64,000 nt of DNA, taken from contig JAEILZ010000004.1 in assembly GCA_018873225.1 (NCBI GenBank), positions 2,418,001-2,482,000 on the forward strand. The letters run 5' to 3'. The DNA comes from [Phialemoniopsis] sp. UDSM-2020. Its lineage: Eukaryota; Ascomycota; Sordariomycetes; Thyridiales; Thyridiaceae. The notes below the pieces were generated by a model. The model ran no database searches. It was not told the origin of the DNA and saw only the letters and a program-made list of their open reading frames with translations. Below are positions 1-11,500 of the stretch, in pieces (the first letter of the stretch is position 1; every line of letters starts with the position of its first letter). A program made the position numbers and the translations under genes.

Positions 1-2068
1 GTTCACAGCTTCGGTGACGCCGACGTTTTGCTTCACGGCCGACTGAGGAAGGTCTAGATCTGGCGGCGCGTTCTGAGGAGACTTGAGGGTCTTGGCCTTG
101 CCCTTCTTGCTCATCTCCGGTGATTGCTTGCCATCCACAGAGTTGACCTTGTGCCATTCCTTGACCCAATTGTGCGCGGGCTTGGCCGCCTGGATCACCA
201 GTCTCCGCGAGATGTACTCTTCATGCCCCGTGCACACGAACTCGAGCAGCTCAATTTTCTGCTCAGCATCGAACTGCGCGCGGAGGATGCCATTGGCAAC
301 GACCTAAACGTTTGGTGTCAGAATAAGCCCCCGGACGACCTACAGCAGGTATCAAGGTACTTACGTGTGAGCCGCCTTCAAACCAATAGACGAGGCTGGC
401 CTTTCCATTTTCAATGTAGTGGCCGTCATTTTGCAGTGGCCTGTCGACAGTGCCCTTGTCCATGATCAATTGCATGTTCTTGACGCCACTGTCAAAGTTG
501 GTGTGGAAGTATCGAGGAAGCGCGGCAAACGAGATTTCGTACTGCTTGTCGTTTCCCTCCTCGCCATCGTTAACATGCATGGCGAGCCGGAAAACACCCC
601 GCTGCGAGAAGAAGAGATGGACAAACTCCATCCAGTACGAGATGTCATCCTTGCCTCGAGAGCCCTATATTGATCGTATTAGCATGGTGCCTCGTTTGTG
701 CAGAAGACCTGAGAGGTTCCAAGACACTTACTGGGAATCCACTCAAGTGTTCGCTGAATTGCATCAGCCGGAGCAAGCACTGTCCCTTCATCCCCATACG
801 TTTTTGCTGCTGCATTAGACTGTTGGCTACGGCTGCTTGCTGCTGGGCATGCTGCAAGGCCATGGGATTCGGCTGTGGCGGGACCTGCTGAGGGGTCTGC
901 TGTACCTGACCAGGTTGCGGCTGATTTGGCGGCCCGTTTTGCGCTTGGTTTTGACCTGGCGTTTGTTGGTTGGGTCCTGGGCCGGGTTGCCCCTGTTGCT
1001 GTGGCGTTTGCGGTTGGGGCTGTCCCTGTTGCCCCTGTGGCTGCTGTCCCTGTTGCTGCTGAGGCTGTTGCTGTTGGGCTTGCTGCTGCTGCTGAGCCTG
1101 CTGTTGGGCCTGCTGGGCTGCGGCGGCCGCTTGCTGCTGGGCTGCTTGCGCTTGCATCGCGGCAGCAATTTGCGCCTGTTGGATGCCCTGTAGTTGACTG
1201 GGATTCATCTGTCCAGGTTGGTTTGGATTCTGTCCCTGCGCTAACTGTTGGTTGGCCGCGACCTGTTGCTGTTGCATAGCAAGCTGCTGCGCTAGAAGCG
1301 CCTAGAAAGGAAACATGTTAGTATTCAATGATACATGTCAAAACATGCTTCCCATCGCATGTACGACTAGCTACGGTACTGGTGCATCTTACTTGAGCGT
1401 GGGGGTGTTGTGCTTGCTGTTGTTCTTGATTAGCATACTGAGCCTGGAGACGATAAGCTCAGAAGAGCGGGCACTTACAGGTCCCATCCGGCTCCGCATC
1501 GCCTGGATCTGGGCAGCTTGCTGGGGATTCATCTGGGGTACCCCCATTGGCATCCCTCCAGCATACATGCCGCCCTGCGAGGCCATGAGCATTTGCCTAG
1601 CCTGCTGCTGCTGCTGTAATTGTTGATATCGCTGCTGCTGTAGTTGTTGTTGTAATGCATGATTGTTCGCGACTGAATATGAAACGCGTCAGCATCCCAT
1701 GTTGCGCGCGAGATCAAAAGAGAAAGGGACGCGGGGAGGAAGTGTGGCTTACAGGCCATAGGATTCATCTGATGTTGCTGAAACATCTGGGCTTGCTGAG
1801 GGTTTAAGTGCTGCATAGCTGCGTGAGCATTTGGACCTGCACCAGGAGGCATCCCTCCCATCAGATTGGCAGGATTAACCTGAGGACCCGGACCCGACAC
1901 TCCCATATGACCTAAATGCTGCTGCGGCATGCCGCCAGGTTGCGCGCCGGGCTGGCTCGGGTTGTGAGCCATGCCGGGAGCCATGCCGGGATGGCCAGGT
2001 GGTACACCTGGGTGTTGTTGCATGGCGCCAGGATGCGGTGAGAACGAAGGGCCCATGCTCGCCATCAT
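1..2068 (-). CDS. ptaB: PtaB-like LIM-domain-binding transcriptional co-regulator, 3' end cut by window edge
   Basis: This fungal LIM-domain-binding (Ldb1-type) protein is the family that partners Flo8/Som1-type factors in adhesion, filamentation and development. Exons on the minus strand read 2068-1753, 1672-1479, 1443-1393, 1301-732, 664-365 and 303-1; every junction is GT/AG and in phase, giving at least 578 residues with no stop before the edge. Residues 1 to about 370 are low complexity, rich in Met/Pro/Gly and then Gln. From about residue 375 a folded region starts (SRGKDDISYWMEFVHLFFSQ, FRLAMHV, YWFEGGSH) and runs through the LIM-binding domain to the conserved tail segment LPQSAVKQNVGVTEAV. 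The start is the first Met of the Met/Pro/Gly-rich head (MMASMGPSF). The third exon is only 51 nt. Family assignment is firm; the in vivo role is inferred from Aspergillus and yeast relatives. Confidence 0.88.
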
Positions 2069-2811
2069 TTCTCGCAGGGTCGACTATCCACGGCGTGGAT
2101 ATCGACTCGATCCTCTCCAGTCCTGTCGCATGCGACGCCCAAACCTTGAACCGGGCCGTTGGTGGCGCACAATCGCTGAGTCTGAGCAATCAACGTTCTC
2201 CTATCGAGGAACCGAAGACGCGATTGTTTCTTGGTATGGCAAGAATCCGACGAGAAATTGCGCCTCAAACGTCCTGTTGATAGAATGTAGACACGCTGTC
2301 GACGGCCAGATGTTGATTGTCGGGAGACCGGATAAACAAGATCGACGATCGAGCTGGCGAAACGATGCGACAAGCTCGAGTTGCAACACCGAGTATTCAA
2401 ACAAGAGAAGAGCGAGCGGACGAGATGGGCGACTCGGTGTGGAGATGCGACGAGAAATAAAGAATGAAGAATCCAAGGAGGACCGTGGCGATGCGATTTT
2501 GCGGGAGCGAAATCGTTTTTGTGATGAGCCCTTGCCGACGTGTCGAAGCGGACTGGGGGTCGTTTTTGGCACAACGACCCGCTGGGTTGGGTCCGGGCGG
2601 AGAGAGGTTTGGACCGTGAAAAGAGTGGGAGAGAAGAATAAGAAAGGAAAGGAGAAGAGAGCCCGATTGAATGGATTGTACGGTGCGGGCTTGGCCTCGA
2701 GTAGGTAGGAGTAGAGACAGTATCCTGGTCGAAGGTTTTAAGGTAAGGTGACGGGCGGGAAGGTTAAGGCAGGTAAGGTATCGCGGCAGGTCGCAGATTT
2801 CCACCACGACA

Positions 2812-2831
2812 GGCTGGGCTGGGCTGGGCTG
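2812..2831. repeat. Short CTGGG tandem repeat
   Basis: Four consecutive copies of a GGCTG/GGGCT pentamer are visible directly, followed by another related copy near 2838. It lies in the non-coding region upstream of ptaB. Confidence 0.7.
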
Positions 2832-3272
2832 TTTGGCGGGCTGGGGGGGTGGTGAGATGTGAGAGAGAAGAGCGCACTGCAGTCCGCAGGGGACGGGTAG
2901 ACTCGTCCACCGCAAAAGCAAAAGGTGGGCCGTGGCTTTTTAGAGTGCTACCTCTGTAGTAGTGGAGAGGAGCCGCCGATCACTCTCGTCTCCCGGTCTT
3001 GTCGATATGAGAGAGCTGATATTAGAAGATGCCTGGCCAGTGTCGCGACACTGCTATAAATATTGCAACTTCATGGGTGGGAGGGTAGGGGAAAGAGAGA
3101 GAAAATGTGCGTCTGAACAAATTCCCCTCGAGAAAAATGTTTCTGGGGTGGGAGGAAATGTTGAAGGGGGGGGAGAAGAGGATGGAGGAAGAAGGAGAGG
3201 GAAGCACGGGACAGACAGATACCGTGGTAGGTACAGGCTCTGAATAATGGTGAAGCGCAAAAGAGAGAGGAA

Positions 3273-3307
3273 AACGGGAAACGGGGAACGGGGAACGGGG
3301 GACGGGG
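3273..3307. repeat. 7-bp tandem repeat, unit AACGGGG
   Basis: Five 7-bp units in a row: one AACGGGA, three AACGGGG and one GACGGGG. It sits at the end of a purine-rich stretch upstream of ptaB. It looks like a minisatellite; no function can be read from it. Confidence 0.8.
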
Positions 3308-3960
3308 AACAGGCGAGCGTGGAGGAATCACCTTAGCGATTACAGCACCGAGACAGCACAGGAATCACCACTAAAGCCCCCTAAAAACGGTATCCCGATT
3401 TTGGACGTGGTGCTTGACTTGGGCGGCCGCGCTCTTTTTCTCGCCGCTTGTCACGACGATTTAGGGATGGCTGGGGGTTTCAAATGGCGGATACAACGAT
3501 ATGTCTTGCGGATATCGGAGCTGGTGCGATTATCAAGTACCGGCGTGACCCGCAAACGATGTCAAGGGGCCAATCAAGGCGCTGGAACAACAGTTGATCC
3601 CGATCTGATCCCCACTTCCCACTAGCGCTTGATCTGGAGTTCTCAGTATTACGATACAATGAGGAGCGACACGGAGAGAGCACCGAGAGAACCTCCAGAC
3701 AATGGCATTCATGGAGCGGCAATCCCGACGGGAGAAACCCCCAACAAAACCGCCGACCCTTTTCCTGAAGCGCCAGCTGGATCTGGGTCAGTCTGCAGGC
3801 CTGTGCAGTACCGAAGATATCTCATCAATCCCGTTTCTGGTCCAAGAAGCCGAATGTCCCCCATAAACTTACACAGAGAAAGTACAGGTCATGTGACTGC
3901 CACCGTGGGGCGCCCCTGGCCGTTTTTTGATCGCGGACCAGGATACGCGCGCACGCTGTT

Positions 3961-3988
3961 TATCTTATCTGGCGGGTCGCTATAAATT
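3961..3988 (+). promoter_or_regulatory. Paired GATA motifs next to a TATA-like element
   Basis: TATCTTATCT (two overlapping GATA-factor cores on the minus strand) is followed 9 bp later by CTATAAATT and then a pyrimidine-rich stretch. This is a promoter-like layout on the plus strand, pointing away from ptaB. No coding sequence follows, only a very short ATG frame near 4073. It could serve an untranslated transcript or be chance. Confidence 0.3.
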
Positions 3989-4722
3989 TTTCTGCTTTCT
4001 GCACAGGCACAAACTTGCCGTCCTCTTTCTTCAGCAATTTCGCGATCCGGCACTCTTCCTTGCCTCCATGTCATGATGATGGGCGCGAGGAAGAGGATGG
4101 CAGAGTGATCGAGAAGGCTATTCTCTACCTTTCATTTTAATCTGGCTAACCAAAGGAGCATTCTACTGTTCTCAGGTATCATAGCAAACAAACAGGTCAG
4201 TTCACACAACATTCCCTCATCCACCATAGCGTCTCCCGGCAAGCATATACCATTCTTTCCTGATGACAACATCATTTAAATGTCTTCTTTTCCCAACTGA
4301 ATCGACCATGAAGAAACTTCGTCTGTTCGGGTTGTCTTCGACAGGAGCAACCTGTTACTTGCCAGTAATTTTTGTCTGATCACAGTCTGGTTATGCTTCA
4401 TTGTTTGGGAGACGCTTTACTCACGGGCATCTTGCCCATGACTCTCAAGATTTCGAAGCTAACTATCCATCACAGATTTGTTCAATGAACTTTCATCATA
4501 GCCTTTACCTCTTGGAGTAGAGTAAGCTTCAAGACTTAGACAGAGTAGAGCCCTATAGAATCGATCAATATATGTATCAATTTTGTTCTCATTGTTTATT
4601 CCGTGTGTATCTCTCGGTCTTGCGTGGTCGTCACGCATCTACCCCTGTACACATCAACGCCATAATGCCTTGACGGCCCTGTAACCCCGAGCCATAGCCA
4701 TACAGTGACACGAATGCAACCT

Positions 4723-7470
4723 CTAAACAACGCTCACCTCCTCGCGAACGGGCTGCTCCGTCCCAACCCGCCTCACTCGCCCGCCCACGATGCCCCTCCT
4801 ATTCCTGCCCGTCCTACCCCTACCCAGCCAGTTGAGCTTGAGCAGCCGGCTCAGCTCCTCGACCGCCTTGGTGCCCTCGTCGCTGCCGTTGCCCGCGACG
4901 CCCACGCTCGCCAGCACGCTCATGCACTGCAGCATCCGGCCCACCATGTCCGTGACTGCCTTGCCGTCGTCCACATTCTGCAGCTCCCGTAGTGTAGTCC
5001 CGCTCAGGCCCGCGAGCCCGCCTCCCAGGGCCGAGCCCTGCGCTACCCCGCCGCCGGGTGTGAACGGCCGCGGGTCGCTGGCGCCGCTCCCAAAAGACAC
5101 GTTGCTAATGGCCCGGCTACGGCTGCCACCGGCAGACCCGTCGCCCAAAAGTGTTGTGCTATTTGAGTTGTAGCTGGCGACGCTGGGGTCGAGACTCATG
5201 GCTGTGCCGGGTCGGAGAGGATAGGAGCCCGTCGAGTCGCCCGAGGGGGATGTGCTGAAGTGGTGTGCTGAGGCGGCTGCCGAGAAGAAGTCCTGCTGCG
5301 ACTGGATCGGGATGGGAGACGCCGCTAGGGGTCCTCCTGAAGCGCCGGGCGTACCTGCGGAGAACGACCCGGAGCCAGGTAGGAATTCGAGGGACAGGCG
5401 AGAGAACATGGTCTTGAGCTTCTCATAGCGAGGCATGATGACCGTGTCACGGTAGGCGGTCAGCACGAGACGTCTCACATCGAGAATCGCTGCCACGGGC
5501 GCGATATTGGCGAATGGCCTTGAAAGGTCTGTCGCTGATGGTGCAACGGCACCGCCCCAGAAGTCACGGGCTTTATCAGCTGTGAGAAGGGGCCCGACGC
5601 CCTGGAACTCGAGGTCGAGAGGCAAGAAGACGGCCTGCATATACGGCAGGATACTCGTGAACGTGAAGAGCCACAGCTCTACAAGGGAGGGGATGAGCTT
5701 ATCTTCCGGTGTCTTGCGGAGTGCCTGGTCAAGGGAGGAGAAGCCGGTGCTAAGCAGGTCGCGAAGATCATCAATAATGATGTTTGGTGATCGCCGCTGT
5801 ATGCAATACTGTATGTGCACCATGACTACCCTGTTGAAATCCTCGACTGGGAGTCGCAAGTCCTCGCCCTGAAAGACGACGAGCAGCTTGGCCTTCAGGA
5901 AAGGCCAAGCATCATCCATGCTCATGTTGTTCAGCCCCGTCTTTCCAGAGTCCAGAGAATCACTCAAAAAGACTGACGACTGTCCGGCGCTAGAGGTCAA
6001 GCTGCTGGGGCCAAAGTCGGTTTGCAGAGTCGTAGTAGACTCGGCAGCCTTGGCCTTCTCTTCCCTCTTCTGCTCTCGCAGCGCCCGTCCACCATGCCGC
6101 AAGTCCAGGCCGCTCACGCTCTTGAACGTCGTGCTTGGCCCCGGACTTGGTGGTAGGTTGAAGTTATATAAGCTACTAGGCGCGTGAGGATCCGTAGGCC
6201 GTGAATTACTTGAAGCGGAGGACAATGGTAGGTGATAGTCGTCCTTGTCCTTGAGTTTGTGCTTCTGTCGTGACAGAAAGTGATGTTTCTTTTCCTTCTC
6301 CTTGCCCTCCGTGGGCGGAGTATCGGCGGCCCTGATAGTTGCCGTCGACGAGTTGCCTAGGCTATAGAATGATTGCGCCGACGAGTCCAGGCTCGTGGTG
6401 CTAAAGTTACCGCGCTGAAGAGATGCCAGAGCAGACCCAATCTTGCTGGGGCTTGGTAGGGGCTTCTCCTTCGGCTCTCCCTTCGTGCCGATCTTGCCCG
6501 GCCTCGAGAATAGCTTGACCTTGGACTTCTCTGGCTTCTTCTCTGGTAGTGGAGGCGGGGGAGGAGGCGGTGTGGGTATTTGTATTTGTGAGGGGAGGCC
6601 AGGTGAGGATTGCCCCGACCTAGGAAAAGCGACGCTTGCAGCCGCCTGGGCCGCCGTCCTCTGATTCCCCAATAACCCATTGTGATATCCCTGGTTCCCA
6701 AACCCGTGATCCCTCGGTGCGCTCGCCTCCGTCAAGCTCAGCATTGGCGGGCTGAGCGGTCCTCCGCTTCCCCTCTTATTTGAAGGCGGTAGGTTCTCGT
6801 AGGGCTCTCCGGGAGCCGGCACGGTCTGCGATCTCTGCCGGGCATGCTGTTGCTGTAGGTGTTGCTGCTGTTGTAGCGGCTGCTGGTGCTGTTGCTGGCT
6901 CTGGTGTTGCACGACAGCGGCCTGCGCGGCGATCTGGCTCGCGCTCAGCTCGCGGTGCTGGTGCTGGTGCACCTGCGGCCCCTGCGCTGCCATGCCGATT
7001 TGCGATAGGTTGCTGACGCTGGTCGAGGGGAGTGTCGAGTCGAATAGCCCGGCCGTCTGGGAGTGTTTCCTAGAGTGCGCCCTGATGCGGCCCTCGGGCA
7101 GTGTCAGGGGCGAACCCGACCTCGACGTATTATTGCTGCCTCCGGCAACCTGCCTCGCTGCTGCCGCGGCGGCGATGGCTGTGTTGGAGGAATTGGACGA
7201 GTGGAGGGTCGGGCGGGAGAAGTTCTGGAGGTTCGGATTGCTTGCGTTTGGTAGCTGCGTGAAGGAGCCGTACGGTGGTTGGGGCGAGCTCCGTGCCTTT
7301 TGGAGATTGAGGGCTGGAGTAGCAAACGACTCGTCGCTCGAGGCTGATTCTACTCTTCGGGGGCGTGGTCGCGATGACGACGAGAAGTCTACGTTGGAGG
7401 CATTGCTACTGATGGGGGGCAGGGGCGCGAAGCTGCCCGGTGCTCGGGCCTGGTTTCGTGCTGGCTGCAT
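4723..7470 (-). CDS. hbrB: HbrB/Bit61-type TORC2 subunit
   Basis: A single exon encodes 915 residues. The conserved HbrB (Bit61/PROTOR) domain spans roughly residues 518-697, beginning with the block around AWPFLKAKLLVVFQGEDLRL, then a conserved LVELWLFTFTSILPYMQAVFLPL helix region and RRLVLTAYRDTVIMPRYE. These proteins are accessory subunits of TOR complex 2, which controls actin polarity and plasma-membrane homeostasis; Aspergillus hbrB mutants are hyperbranching. The first 500 residues are Ser/Pro/Gln-rich and probably disordered, with a Pro run and Lys-rich stretches. The start is the first Met of a frame with consistent coding bias. It is divergently oriented to GON7, with about 670 bp between them. 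Confidence 0.87.
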   Translation of the reverse strand: MQPARNQARAPGSFAPLPPISSNASNVDFSSSSRPRPRRVESASSDESFATPALNLQKARSSPQPPYGSFTQLPNASNPNLQNFSRPTLHSSNSSNTAIAAAAAARQVAGGSNNTSRSGSPLTLPEGRIRAHSRKHSQTAGLFDSTLPSTSVSNLSQIGMAAQGPQVHQHQHRELSASQIAAQAAVVQHQSQQQHQQPLQQQQHLQQQHARQRSQTVPAPGEPYENLPPSNKRGSGGPLSPPMLSLTEASAPRDHGFGNQGYHNGLLGNQRTAAQAAASVAFPRSGQSSPGLPSQIQIPTPPPPPPPLPEKKPEKSKVKLFSRPGKIGTKGEPKEKPLPSPSKIGSALASLQRGNFSTTSLDSSAQSFYSLGNSSTATIRAADTPPTEGKEKEKKHHFLSRQKHKLKDKDDYHLPLSSASSNSRPTDPHAPSSLYNFNLPPSPGPSTTFKSVSGLDLRHGGRALREQKREEKAKAAESTTTLQTDFGPSSLTSSAGQSSVFLSDSLDSGKTGLNNMSMDDAWPFLKAKLLVVFQGEDLRLPVEDFNRVVMVHIQYCIQRRSPNIIIDDLRDLLSTGFSSLDQALRKTPEDKLIPSLVELWLFTFTSILPYMQAVFLPLDLEFQGVGPLLTADKARDFWGGAVAPSATDLSRPFANIAPVAAILDVRRLVLTAYRDTVIMPRYEKLKTMFSRLSLEFLPGSGSFSAGTPGASGGPLAASPIPIQSQQDFFSAAASAHHFSTSPSGDSTGSYPLRPGTAMSLDPSVASYNSNSTTLLGDGSAGGSRSRAISNVSFGSGASDPRPFTPGGGVAQGSALGGGLAGLSGTTLRELQNVDDGKAVTDMVGRMLQCMSVLASVGVAGNGSDEGTKAVEELSRLLKLNWLGRGRTGRNRRGIVGGRVRRVGTEQPVREEVSVV

Positions 7471-8141
7471 CTCGTGGGCTTATTAGGGGTCTGTTACATC
7501 TTGGCCGGGGGTGGTTAGATAAGGCTGTTTGCGGGTAGGCCAGGGTCGATCGGCGCTGTTTCGTGCTGGTCGGAGTGGGAGATGGCAATGGAGAAACAAG
7601 TTTTGAGATGTATAAGATCTTCCAGTAAGCTTTCTACCGAGAGAAGAACGGTTGAGGTCAAGGCAAACGAAACGGGATCAGGGCGTTAGTTGATACGAGG
7701 AGCGAGGCGGAGGGGACGGGAAGACCAACAACCAGCCAGGATTGAATCGATCTTTAAAAGACGGCTCGAATACGGGGCACGAAGAGCTGGGCTGGACTGG
7801 GGGCTGTGAGGGGTTTGGATCGGGGCTACGTAAACCAACCTGCTCCAAGCAATTAATTGACAGCGCTAGACGACGGGCCTGCCTTGGCCGGGACGTCGCA
7901 GTGAAGATCGCTGACGCTTTCGAATTCAGGGGACTTTCTAGAACCCCGCATTGTTGCCAGAGCAAGCATGCGCGCCGTCAACGATCCATTCCACCCAAAA
8001 CCCCACCCTCAATCTCCAATTCTTCCAACAACTTTCGCTTCTTTAAATTGACTCTCGCGACAGCACTGCTTCCGACATTACTCTGGATACTCACACTCGG
8101 ACCTCTATATTAGAGTAATATCCCGAGTCCTGTCTAGCACC
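7471..8141. other. Divergent intergenic region hbrB/gon7
   Basis: A 670-bp shared upstream region. The part just before GON7 (about 7985-8130) is C/T- and A-rich, as is common near fungal transcription starts. I see no clear TATA element or gene. Confidence 0.5.
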
Positions 8142-8465
8142 ATGCCCACCACTACCAACGGAAACTCGGCTGCCAGCGGCCAAACCCTCAACTTCTCCGC
8201 AGCTTATACCAGCCCAACCAACGAACCCTTCACCATCACCGAAACGCTGCCCGCACCCGCCACAGCTGGCGTCGACGACAAAGTCAAGTATCTGGCCGAC
8301 CTAAAAGATAGGATCAGCTCCGTGCAGGAGCGCATAAACCAAGAGCTCACCGCGCGCATGGAAGAAGACAAGGCCCGGGATGCTGCCACCTCTGGCAAGG
8401 CGGCCCTCGACGATGCCAAAGAGGAAGAGAACTACGGCGAGGAAGCCCAGGGAGAAGAGGATTGA
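8142..8465 (+). CDS. gon7: EKC/KEOPS complex subunit Gon7
   Basis: This intronless gene encodes 107 residues, the usual size for fungal Gon7. The middle (about residues 45-75) is a helix with the pattern VDDKVKYLADLKDRISSVQE, followed by the acidic tail typical of the family (DDAKEEENYGEE...). Gon7 binds the Pcc1/Kae1 side of KEOPS, the complex that makes the t6A modification on ANN-decoding tRNAs and affects telomere maintenance in yeast. It ends about 120 bp from the convergent VAM6 stop. The assignment rests on length, helix pattern and tail, since the family is short and divergent. Confidence 0.75.
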   Translation: MPTTTNGNSAASGQTLNFSAAYTSPTNEPFTITETLPAPATAGVDDKVKYLADLKDRISSVQERINQELTARMEEDKARDAATSGKAALDDAKEEENYGEEAQGEED

Positions 8466-8588
8466 AAGACAAGGCTTCAACTATCAAATGTTCGCAGCGA
8501 CCAAATGCCCGGTCCGGCCTGCAATATGCTAGGGGTATCGCTACTTCTCAAGAACAACACACAAAAACAGCCCTCTTCCCTTCCACAA

Positions 8589-11500
8589 TCACCCACCGGT
8601 CCTCCCCCAGCTCCCCACCCTCGGCGCGCTGTCCGGCCGGTTCGCCCTGTTCAGACAGCCATAGTGCACCACCGAGTTGTCCGGAAGCGCCGCCACCACG
8701 CTCCCGCCGAGCCGCTTGTGGCACACGCCGCACACCCTCTCGTCGCCGATGACGACGCGCCTGTTCTTGCCGCCCTGGCCGCCGGGGACGCCGTCGCCCA
8801 GGAGCAGCAGCGCCTGCGTCGCCACGACCTCGGTCTTGCGCAGGCCGGAGACGATGCGCGTCTCGTTGACGACGCTGTTGGCATACCGCATGCGCCCGCG
8901 GAAGTACGACTCTAGCTCGTTAACAGCTAGGCCATCTGGGATGAGCTGGAGAGTTGTAGAAGCGGGCAAGCGCGAACCGTGTCTGGAGAGGAGATCCAAG
9001 GCTGGCCCAAGATTGCGGTGATTTGGTGGCGGTGGAGTGAGGTAGAGTGAAAGGAGGGTGGTGTAGATGGACGGGCTGCTATCATCGGTGTCCTCTGAGT
9101 TGTCCTGTTGAGCTGTCTCTGCCGACACTTGCTCAGCCTCCTGGGCTTTGTGTGTCCGGTTACAGTACCTAAATTCACGTATTAAACAAATATGATAATA
9201 GAATAAGAGTTCCAGCACTTACTCTTCTGCTTTGGCATAATCCTTCATCTTGAACACGTAGATCTCCAGCGCCTGTTTGTGTTGGCTCATGTTGCTCAGC
9301 ACAACGGCCTGTGCCTCGTAGAAAGACGGATCTGGGGTCCAATCATTAGCTCAAACCATGCACGAAGAGCACCACACTTCTGCTCCGACTCACCTTCTCC
9401 CCGTATCAGACCAAAAGCCCGACTAAGACTATACTGCCGGCTCTCCTTGAGAAACCCGACCAGCCTCCCCATCGCCGCGTCCCACTTCTCGTCGCGCGGC
9501 TTGTCCCGCAGGTCCTGCACCAGCGCCTCGACGAGCCGGTTGTGGAAGTCGGGCGTCGCGTCCCCGAGCTCGCCGATGATGTGCTCGAGGTACCGCACCT
9601 CGAGCGCCGAGTCGATGCCCCTCAGGAAGTCGAGCACGCGGTCCCGGGGCAGGCGCTCCGTGTTCTCACGGTCGGCGACGAACACCTCCATACCTAGATC
9701 CGGGTCCGCGCGCAGCGTCCACTCGGCGAACTCGAGCACGAGGTCGACCTGCTCGGGCGGCAGCGTCTGCAGGTACGTGACTGTGCGCCCGGGCCCGTGC
9801 AGCGAGGGCGCCGCCTCGTCCGGCTCGTCGCCCGACCCGAAGCGGCGCAGCAGCTCGAGCGCCGAGCGGTGCAGCTTCTTGCCGTAGAAGAAGTCGACGA
9901 GCTCCGTGTAGCGGTTGTGCTCGAGCAGGCGCTCGTTGACGACGTCCGGGTCGCAAAAGTTGGGGATGCGGAAGAGTGAGCCCGCGAGGGCCGGGCGGAA
10001 GAACATGAGGGCGCGGAACATGGCCGTGTCGACGACCTTGAAGGTCTCTTGCAGCTCCTTCTCGAGCTGCTCGTCGGTTTCGGAGCGCGACGTCGTGAGC
10101 AGGCTGTTGAAGGCCTCCTCGGTGTTGCCGCTCTCAGTCTTCTTGGGCTTGAGCTTGCCGGTGGACGGGTCGATGACGCGCTGGAGGCGGGCTCTGGTGC
10201 CGGCAAGATAGCTGTTAAGCGCCTCGACGGCCGTCATGAGGTCCTTGCCCTCGAGCGTGTTCTCGTCTCCCGACTTTGACCTTGCGATGCTAGCTGCATC
10301 GTCTACGTCAGCTCCCTCTTTCGAAGATACGATAGATGCCGTCTCGGGGTTGGCCTTCCCACGCCCGCCTAGTAGCATCTTGGCGAAGCCACCAAGATCT
10401 CTCGGAGGCGAGGCTGCATCGATTACAGGATCTTCCTTCGGCTTATCTCCGTTCGCCTTCCCATTCGCCTCCTGCGACCCCTCTTCTTCTAGTTCCTTCT
10501 CCTGCTCTTCAGACAGGTCGCCAGCGATCATTCGAGGGTAAAATCGGAGCACTCTCTCCGGTGGTGCATGAACGTCGTCTTCGTTGAATAGATCCATCGA
10601 GTCCCAGTATTTCTTCTGCTTGAATAGCAATTCTGCCTTCAGCATTTTGACTTCCCGCAGCGTCCTGGTCTTGTCCTTGAGCAGTGCATCCTCAAGCATC
10701 GTGAGAATACTAATAGCCTCATCGTACTTGGCATTCGATACCAGCTCCTCCACCTGGCTGTCATAGTCCGTGGCGTCCATCTTCCACACGCATCTGTCAG
10801 ACGATATGTGGAACCCCTTGCCGGCATGTGCGAGACTGACGGTCGGCGGCGGGAAGTGCAATTGTGCAGCACCGGGAAGCGAAATCGTCTGCAGTAGACT
10901 GAGTGTCTCCGGATTCCGTACTTCAAGCGATCCCTTCGCTGGCGCTTGCAACGCCAGGATATAAGGATAGCTGTAGCCGATGCTCTCGGGCGCCGACTGC
11001 CAGGGCACCTGCCTCTTCTCGATCGGCTTGCCCTCATCCGTAACGAACTGCGTATTGATGTCCTTCGCAAGTAACATCTCGCCGTCCGCAAGCTTCGCGG
11101 CCAACGGCTTGGGCATGTACCCTCCCAGCCCCATGTATCCCATGCCCGCACCGCTGTACGCCCCGAACCTCGTCGCCTGTGCCGCGGCGGCCGCTCCTCC
11201 CCCTCCGCCTCTCTCGCCCGCGCCCGGCGCACTGCCCATGATATCCTCCATCTCACCGCTCAGCACGTCGACAAGCGTATACCCGCCATTCATGCCGACA
11301 ACGACCTTTGTCGCGCTCGCCCACGTCAGGCAGCGAATCGACTCGGGCAGGACGACCTCCTCTGCGTCCGGGCTTAGCTCGCTCTCGTGCCAGCTCCAGA
11401 GGAGCAGGCGGCGCTTGACGGCGACGGCGAGGCGGCTGATGATCTCGGGCACGCCCGTGGCCGCGTCGCGCACAATGTTGCTCGTGACGGCGAAGCAGGC

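Larger units (their letters stand above)
2069..4722. other. Long intergenic/5' region upstream of ptaB, no supported gene
   Basis: This 2.65 kb separates the ptaB start from the 3' end of the TORC2 subunit gene. It holds a CTGGG repeat near 2812-2831, a purine-rich tract on the plus strand (pyrimidine-rich on the ptaB coding strand) around 3070-3310, a 7-bp tandem repeat at 3273-3307, and a GATA/TATA-like block at 3961-3988. Open frames here lack codon bias and recognisable domains. A long 5' leader and promoter for ptaB is the simplest reading. Confidence 0.6.

Noticed and set aside
1971..2708. 245-codon plus-strand frame over the ptaB start
   Set aside because: It overlaps ptaB exon 1 antisense, has no recognisable domain and is Arg/Gly-rich like a shadow frame.
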